DNA of 64,000 nt from contig NZ_JOCT01000035.1 in NCBI RefSeq assembly GCF_000717875.1, positions 20,477 through 84,476 of the forward strand. The letters run 5' to 3'. Shown here one piece after another: positions 59,062 to 64,000 of this stretch. This DNA comes from Streptomyces sp. NRRL S-455 (GTDB lineage: Bacteria; Actinomycetota; Actinomycetes; Streptomycetales; Streptomycetaceae). Positions within the stretch are counted from its first letter, which is position 1. Every line of letters starts with the position of its first letter. A program made the translations under genes and the position numbers. The notes under the pieces are model-generated. The model did not search any database. It was not told the origin of the DNA and saw only the letters and a list, made by a program, of their open reading frames with translations.

Positions 59062-61764
59062 TCACAGACCGTACTTCGCGCGCGCTTCCTTCACGGACGT
59101 CGCCTTGACCTCGCCGCGCTTCGCGAGCTGGGCCAGGGCCGCGACGACGATCGACTCGGCGTCGACACCGAAGTGGCGGCGGGCCGCCTCACGGGTGTCC
59201 GAGAGGCCGAAGCCGTCGGCGCCCAGCGAGGACCAGTCCTGCTCGACCCACTGCGCGATCTGGTCCGGCACCTGGCGCATGTAGTCGGAGACCGCCAGCA
59301 CCGGGCCCTCGGCGCCCTGCAGCGCCTGCCGGACGAACGGCACCCGCTCCTCGCCGCGCAGCAGCGCCTCGTCCGCCTCCAGGGCGTCCCGGCGCAGCTC
59401 GCTCCAGGACGTCGCCGACCACACGTCGGCGGCCACGCCCCACTCGTCGGCGAGCAGTCGCTGCGCCTCGAGCGCCCAGTGGATCGCCGTGCCGGAGCCG
59501 AGCAGCTGGATCCGCGGGGCGTTGGCCGGGGGCGTGATGCCCGCCGACTCCGCCGTGTTGAAGCGGTACAGGCCCTTGACGATGCCCTCGTCGATGCCCT
59601 CGACGGACGGCTTGGCGGGCTGCGGCAGCGGCTCGTTGTAGACGGTCAGGTAGTAGAAGACGTTCTGGTCCTCGCCCGGGGCCGCCTCGCCGTACATCCG
59701 GCGCAGACCGTCCTTGACGATGGCCGCGACCTCGTACGCGAACGCCGGGTCGTACGTCAGCGCCGCCGGGTTGGTCGCGGCGATGACGGGGGAGTGGCCG
59801 TCGGCGTGCTGCAGGCCCTCACCGGTCAGCGTGGTGCGGCCGGCCGTGGCGCCGATGAGGAAGCCGCGGCCGAGCTGGTCGCCGAGCTGCCACATCTGGT
59901 CGGCCGTGCGCTGCCAGCCGAACATCGAGTAGAAGATGTAGAACGGGATCATCGCCTCGCCGTGCGTCGCGTACGACGTCGAAGCGGCGATGAAGTCGGC
60001 CATCGAACCGGCCTCGGTGATCCCCTCGTTGAGGATCTGGCCGTTCTGGGCCTCCTTGTAGTACATCAGCTGGTCGCGGTCGACCGGCTCGTACGTCTGG
60101 CCCTTCGGCGAGTAGATGCCGAGCGACGGGAACAGCGACTCCATACCGAAGGTGCGCGCCTCGTCCGGGACGATCGGCACCCAGCGCTTGCCGGTCTCCT
60201 TGTCGCGGACCAGGTCCTTCACCAGGCGGACGAACGCCATGGTGGTGGCCACGTTCTGCGAGCCCGAGCCCTTGTCGAAGGAGGCAAAGGCCTTCTCCGC
60301 CGGGGCGGGCAGCGGCGCGACCGGGTGCACGCGGCGGGCCGGGGCCGGACCACCGAGCGCGGCACGCCGCTCCTGGAGGTAGCGGACCTCGGGGGAGTCG
60401 GCGCCCGGGTGGCCGTAGGGGACCACGCCGTCGACGAACGCGCTGTCGGAGATCGGCAGCTCCAGCAGGTCGCGCATGTTCTTGAACTCGTCCACCGTCA
60501 GCTTCTTCATCTGGTGGTTGGCGTTCTTCGACGCGAAGCCCTCGCCGAGGGTGTGGCCCTTGACCGTCTGGGCCAGGATCACGGTCGGCGCGCCCTTGTG
60601 CTCGACGGCCGCCTTGTACGCGGCGAACACCTTGCGGGACTCGTGACCACCGCGCGAGAGGTGGAAGCACTCGAGGATCTTGTCGTCGCTGAGCAGCTTC
60701 GCCAGCTCCACCAGCGCCGGGTCGGCGCCGAAGAAGTCCTGGCGGATGTAGGCGGCGTCACGCGTCTGGTACGTCTGGATCTGCGCGTCCGGTACCTGGC
60801 GCAGGCGGCGAACCAGCGCGCCGGTGGTGTCGAGCTGGAACAGCTCGTCCCAGGCCGTGCCCCACAGCGTCTTGACGACGTTCCAGCCGGCGCCGCGGAA
60901 CTGGGCCTCCAGCTCCTGCACGATCTTGAAGTTGGCGCGGACCGGGCCGTCGAGGCGCTGCAGGTTGCAGTTGATGACGAACGTGAGGTTGTCGAGCTCC
61001 TCACGGGCCGCCAGCGCGAGAGCCGCCGTCGACTCGGGCTCGTCCATCTCGCCGTCGCCGAGGAACGCCCACACGTGCGAACCGGCGGTGTCCTTGATGC
61101 CGCGGTTGGTGAGGTAGCGGTTGAAGCGCGCCTGGTAGATGGCCGACAGGGGGCCGAGGCCCATGGAGACCGTGGGGAACTCCCACAGCCAGGGCAGCCG
61201 GCGCGGGTGCGGGTAGGAGGGCAGGCCGTTGCCGCCCGACTCCCGGCGGAAGTTGTCGAGCTGCTCCTCGTTCAGCCGGCCGTCGAGGAACGCGCGGGCG
61301 TAGATGCCGGGGGAGGCGTGGCCCTGGATGTAGAGCTGGTCGCCGGAGCCGTCGGCCTCTTTGCCCCTGAAGAAGTGGTTGAAGCCGGTCTCGTAGAGCC
61401 AGGCCGCGGAGGCGAAGGTGGCGATGTGGCCGCCGACGCCGTACTTGCTGCCCCGGGTCACCATGGCGGCCGCGTTCCAGCGGTTCCACGCGGTGATCCG
61501 CTGCTCCAGCGCCGCGTCACCGGGCACGTCCGGCTCGGCGGCGGTGGGGATGGTGTTGACGTAGTCGGTCTCGAGGAGCTTCGGCAGCGCGATGCCGGCG
61601 CCCTCGGCGCGCTCCAGCGTGCGGCGCATCAGGTACGCGGCACGGTGCGGCCCGGCAGCCTTGGTGACCGCGTCCAGGGAGGCCTGCCATTCGGCGGTCT
61701 CCTCCGGGTCCCGGTCGGGGAGCTGGTCGAGCTCGCTCGGCTGGATGGCGTTGGGGTCGGTCAT
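59062..61764 (-). CDS. aceE: Pyruvate dehydrogenase E1 component, homodimeric
   Basis: 900 residues, AceE length. Begins [21 protein letters not shown] and carries the TPP-binding region [15 protein letters not shown] followed by [17 protein letters not shown]. Decarboxylates pyruvate and acetylates the E2 lipoyl domain. GAGGAAGG ahead of the ATG. Preceded on the same strand by a GntR gene; the perfect palindrome at 61886 may be an operator. E3 is not in the window. Confidence 0.96.
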   Translation of the reverse strand: MTDPNAIQPSELDQLPDRDPEETAEWQASLDAVTKAAGPHRAAYLMRRTLERAEGAGIALPKLLETDYVNTIPTAAEPDVPGDAALEQRITAWNRWNAAAMVTRGSKYGVGGHIATFASAAWLYETGFNHFFRGKEADGSGDQLYIQGHASPGIYARAFLDGRLNEEQLDNFRRESGGNGLPSYPHPRRLPWLWEFPTVSMGLGPLSAIYQARFNRYLTNRGIKDTAGSHVWAFLGDGEMDEPESTAALALAAREELDNLTFVINCNLQRLDGPVRANFKIVQELEAQFRGAGWNVVKTLWGTAWDELFQLDTTGALVRRLRQVPDAQIQTYQTRDAAYIRQDFFGADPALVELAKLLSDDKILECFHLSRGGHESRKVFAAYKAAVEHKGAPTVILAQTVKGHTLGEGFASKNANHQMKKLTVDEFKNMRDLLELPISDSAFVDGVVPYGHPGADSPEVRYLQERRAALGGPAPARRVHPVAPLPAPAEKAFASFDKGSGSQNVATTMAFVRLVKDLVRDKETGKRWVPIVPDEARTFGMESLFPSLGIYSPKGQTYEPVDRDQLMYYKEAQNGQILNEGITEAGSMADFIAASTSYATHGEAMIPFYIFYSMFGWQRTADQMWQLGDQLGRGFLIGATAGRTTLTGEGLQHADGHSPVIAATNPAALTYDPAFAYEVAAIVKDGLRRMYGEAAPGEDQNVFYYLTVYNEPLPQPAKPSVEGIDEGIVKGLYRFNTAESAGITPPANAPRIQLLGSGTAIHWALEAQRLLADEWGVAADVWSATSWSELRRDALEADEALLRGEERVPFVRQALQGAEGPVLAVSDYMRQVPDQIAQWVEQDWSSLGADGFGLSDTREAARRHFGVDAESIVVAALAQLAKRGEVKATSVKEARAKYGL

Positions 61765-61885
61765 GTCGCCGCCTTCCTCAGTCGAAGGGGGTTCCCTCAC
61801 GTAAGGGGGATCGGGGGTGCCCTTTGTCTTTGGCAGGACAGGGCGGAGAGCTTGGGTGGCAAGCCCGTCGGCGACTGTAACTCCC

Positions 61886-61902
61886 TGATCGATGATCGAT
61901 CA
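61886..61902. promoter_or_regulatory. Candidate operator upstream of aceE
   Basis: Perfect palindrome TGATCGA-TGA-TCGATCA (7-3-7), 122 bases before the aceE start. GntR-type regulators bind such sites; the adjacent gntR gene is the natural candidate. Confidence 0.5.
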
Positions 61903-62033
61903 AAGGGTTGAGGGGCAAAACCTCTTGATCACGAGAAAATAGGCACGGGGTGCCTTCGGCGGTGGCACGCGGTGACGGGTTTTCGCGCGGTTTTCGCAGG
62001 TCGGAGCTTTTTGAGCGAGGGTGCGCTCGGGTG

Positions 62034-62657
62034 TCACGCCCGGGGTGCGCAGCCCAGGACGTGGGCCTTCACCAGCTCGGCGATCCTCGGGTCCTGACGC
62101 TTGAAGGCGGCGACGAGCTCCTCGTGCTCCTCCGCGTACGACTGCTGCTGGGTGCCGAGCCAGCGGATCGACAGGGCCGTGAACACCTCGATGCCGAGGC
62201 CTTCCCAGGTGTGCAGCAGGACCGAGTTGCCGGCGGCGCGGACCAGTTCGCGGTGGAAGGCGACGGTGTGGCGGACCTGGCCGGTGCCGTCGGAGACGCG
62301 GTCCGCCTCGTACAGGGCGGTGACGTGGGGTTCCAGGGCGGAGCAGTCCGCTGCCAGGCTCTGCGCGGCCAGCTCCGCCGCGATGGCCTCCAGGCCGGCC
62401 CGGACCGGGTAGCTCTCCTCCAGGTCGGCGGCGGTGAGGTTGCGTACCCGGACGCCCTTGTTCGGAGCGGACTCGATCAGGCGCAGCGACTCCAGCTCGC
62501 GCAGGGCCTCGCGGACCGGGGTCTGGCTGACCTCCAGTTCCGTGGCGATCCGGCGCTCGACGATCCGCTCGCCCGGCTGCCAGCGTCCGCTGATGATCCC
62601 CTCCAGGATGTGCTCGCGGATCTGCTCGCGCAGCGAGTGGATGACGGGCGCGGTCAT
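62034..62657 (-). CDS. GntR/FCD-family transcriptional regulator
   Basis: 207 residues. GntR winged helix (GRWQPGERIVERRIATELEVSQTPVREALREL) and C-terminal FCD ligand domain (HRELVRAAGNSVLLHTWEGL). Likely responds to an organic acid, perhaps a pyruvate-related metabolite, and may regulate aceE, which follows on the same strand. AAGGAG six bases before the ATG. Confidence 0.9.
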   Translation of the reverse strand: MTAPVIHSLREQIREHILEGIISGRWQPGERIVERRIATELEVSQTPVREALRELESLRLIESAPNKGVRVRNLTAADLEESYPVRAGLEAIAAELAAQSLAADCSALEPHVTALYEADRVSDGTGQVRHTVAFHRELVRAAGNSVLLHTWEGLGIEVFTALSIRWLGTQQQSYAEEHEELVAAFKRQDPRIAELVKAHVLGCAPRA

Positions 62658-62675
62658 GTGAGCTCCTTAAGGGGT

Positions 62676-62690
62676 TTGACGTTTAGACAA
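62676..62690. promoter_or_regulatory. Candidate GntR operator before gntR
   Basis: TTGAC-GTTTA-GACAA, an imperfect inverted repeat of the TTGTC/GACAA type frequent for FadR-like GntR proteins, 19 bases before the start codon. Confidence 0.4.
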
Positions 62691-62804
62691 TAAGGCCGGG
62701 GCGCTCCGCTGGTGGGGCGGCTGGGGGTGCTTTGGTGCAGGTGAGACGAGACTTACATGGGGGATGTGGGCTGGTCGTTCGGCTGACGGTTGTCTGTGGT
62801 TGTT

Positions 62805-62848
62805 CGCGCTCACGCGGCGGAGCCGCACATCGATACAGCCCCGCGCCC
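62805..62848 (+). repeat. 44-bp dispersed intergenic repeat, copy B
   Basis: Same orientation as copy A (starts CGCGCTCACGCGGCGGAGCC). Between the gntR promoter and the E2 terminator. Confidence 0.8.
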
Positions 62849-62860
62849 CTTCGGGCACGA

Positions 62861-62895
62861 CGATGCCCCGCCCGGGAAGGCCGGACGGGGCATCG
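62861..62895 (-). terminator. E2 gene terminator
   Basis: Perfect 10-bp stem CGATGCCCCG / CGGGGCATCG with inner CCGG/CCGG, 22 bases after the stop at 62917. Confidence 0.75.
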
Positions 62896-62916
62896 ATGCG
62901 TACCGCTGGTCGGCGA

Positions 62917-64000
62917 CTACAGGCCGAGCTCGACCTCGAACTCGCCGGCCTCCAGGATGGCCTTGACCGCCGTCAGGTAGCGGGCGGCGTCGGCGCCGTC
63001 CACCAGGCGGTGGTCGTAGGACAGGGTCAGGTACGTCATGTCGCGGACGCCGATGACCGTGCCCTCCTCCGTCTCGATGACGGCGGGGCGCTTGACCGTG
63101 GCGCCGATGCCGAGGATCGCGACCTGGCCCGGCGGCACGATGATCGTGTCGAAGAGCGCGCCGCGCGAACCGGTGTTGGAGATGGTGAAGGTCGCGCCGG
63201 ACAGCTCGTCCGGGGTGATCTTGTTGGCGCGGACCTTGCCCGCGAGCTCCGCCGTGGCCTTGGCGATGCCGGCCAGGTTGAGGTCACCGGCGTTCTTGAT
63301 GACCGGGGTCATCAGGCCCTTCTCGGAGTCCACCGCGATACCGACGTTCTCGGTGTCGAAGTAGGTGATGGTCCCCTCGGCCTCGTTGATCTTGGCGTTG
63401 ATGGCCGGGTGGGCCTTCAGCGCCTGGGCCGCGGCCTTGACGAAGAACGGCATCGGGGAGAGCTTGACGCCCTCACGGGCCGCGAACGCGTCCTTGGCCC
63501 GGCCGCGCAGCTTCATCAGACGGGTGACGTCGACCTCGACGACCGAGGACAGCTGGGCCTGCTCGTGCAGGGCCTTGACCATGTTGTCGCCGATGACCTT
63601 GCGGATCCGCGGCATCTTGATGGTCTGGCCGCGCAGCGGGGACGCCTCCAGCACCGGGGCCTTCTTGGCGGCCGACGGAGCGGCGGCGGCCGGGGCCGGG
63701 GCAGCGGCGGCGGCCTTCGCGGCCTCGGCGGCGGCGACGACGTCCTGCTTGCGGATACGGCCGCCGACGCCGGTGCCCTTGACGGTGGACAGGTCGACGC
63801 CGTTCTCGGCGGCGAGCTTGCGCACCAGCGGGGTGACGTAGGCGCCGTCGTCGGCCGGCTGGGCGGCGGCCGGAGCGGCCGGGGCCTGGGCCGGAGCCGG
63901 GGCGGGCGCCGGAGCGGCGGGGGCCGGCTCGGGAGCCGGGGTGACCTGCTGCTGCGGTGCCGGGGCCGACGGAGCCTGCGGGGCCGGGGCGGGCTGCGCC
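62917..64000 (-). CDS. sucB: Lipoyl-dependent acyltransferase E2 (SucB/DlaT type), 5' truncated by window end
   Basis: The window holds the C-terminal 360 residues. From the edge: an Ala/Pro/Gln linker without stops up to 64000, a peripheral subunit-binding domain (YVTPLVRKLAAENGVDLSTV, GVGGRIRKQDV), a second Ala/Pro linker, and the catalytic 2-oxoacid dehydrogenase acyltransferase domain with active-site DHRLVDGADAARYL near the end. Lipoyl domain(s) are outside. In actinobacteria this E2 may serve both pyruvate and 2-oxoglutarate complexes. Confidence 0.93.
   Translation of the reverse strand, partial: AQPAPAPQAPSAPAPQQQVTPAPEPAPAAPAPAPAPAQAPAAPAAAQPADDGAYVTPLVRKLAAENGVDLSTVKGTGVGGRIRKQDVVAAAEAAKAAAAAPAPAAAAPSAAKKAPVLEASPLRGQTIKMPRIRKVIGDNMVKALHEQAQLSSVVEVDVTRLMKLRGRAKDAFAAREGVKLSPMPFFVKAAAQALKAHPAINAKINEAEGTITYFDTENVGIAVDSEKGLMTPVIKNAGDLNLAGIAKATAELAGKVRANKITPDELSGATFTISNTGSRGALFDTIIVPPGQVAILGIGATVKRPAVIETEEGTVIGVRDMTYLTLSYDHRLVDGADAARYLTAVKAILEAGEFEVELGL

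Noticed and set aside
58084..61911. A 1,275-codon frame antisense to aceE and the WYL gene
   Set aside because: Spans two genes and several intergenic gaps; low-complexity translation.

Overview
The window is high-GC actinobacterial DNA with classic Streptomyces content: type I and type II glutamine synthetases together, GlnE, a MalR-controlled malEFG operon, a secreted amylolytic cluster, many GTG/TTG starts and very low TTA use. As I recall the S. coelicolor chromosome, the order glnA2 - nadE - glnE - malR/malEFG - aglA - pullulanase - glnII - glnA - lipA - lipB - aceE - sucB follows the core block around SCO2241 to SCO2181, read in reverse. I therefore take this as core chromosome of a Streptomyces (or close relative). 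I see no rRNA, tRNA, prophage, insertion sequence or CRISPR array.

Layout. 0-3.4 kb: glnA2 (gamma-glutamylpolyamine synthetase type), then a nitric-oxide module, hmp flavohaemoglobin convergent with its repressor nsrR, each with a palindromic candidate operator. 3.5-9.3 kb: membrane-anchored DUF3105 protein coupled to a DUF305 protein, a CPBP protease, nadE, two VOC proteins and a PNPOx-like protein. 9.4-13.4 kb: glnE and a PAP2-type membrane phosphatase. 13.4-27.2 kb: the maltodextrin/starch region, malR divergent from malE-malF-malG, aglA, a secreted alpha-amylase broken by a one-base frameshift, and an 1,803-residue secreted amylopullulanase; CTTGCA/GCAAG operator-like repeats precede malE, the amylase and the pullulanase. 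27.3-36.4 kb: small enzymes, TetR, a large sigma-fold-like membrane protein, two secreted/lipoproteins, a DUF1996 protein with a Gln/Asp/Asn repeat linker, and a LuxR/histidine-kinase pair. 36.4-46.8 kb: orphan winged-helix protein, a 40-residue protein, glnII, secreted and small genes, an alpha/beta-hydrolase-APH fusion, HtpX/PspAB, and glnA; glnII and glnA each have a four-half-site GlnR box. 46.8-54 kb: DUF4191, lipA-lipB, a TPR regulator, FAD oxidoreductase and TIGR01777 protein. 54-64 kb: GNAT, MarP-like membrane protease divergent from a secreted amidase, DUF4240, WYL regulator, aceE with a GntR regulator, and the 3' part of the lipoyl E2 gene (sucB), which runs off the right edge.

How they work together. 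Three glutamine synthetase genes plus the adenylyltransferase GlnE lie within 46 kb: GlnR boxes at glnA and glnII imply shared transcriptional control, and Tyr397 of GlnA is the expected GlnE target. The mal/amylase genes form one pathway: extracellular starch and pullulan cleavage, lipoprotein-dependent import (the ATPase is not here, presumably MsiK elsewhere), and intracellular alpha-glucosidase. lipA/lipB make the lipoyl group carried by the E2 encoded at the right edge, next to aceE.

Points for a second look: the frameshifted amylase, an in-frame 57-bp insertion in aglA, a 44-bp dispersed repeat present three times, the hydrolase-kinase fusion, the sigma-like membrane protein, the 40-residue protein next to glnII, and a truncated secreted-protein ORF behind the amidase.
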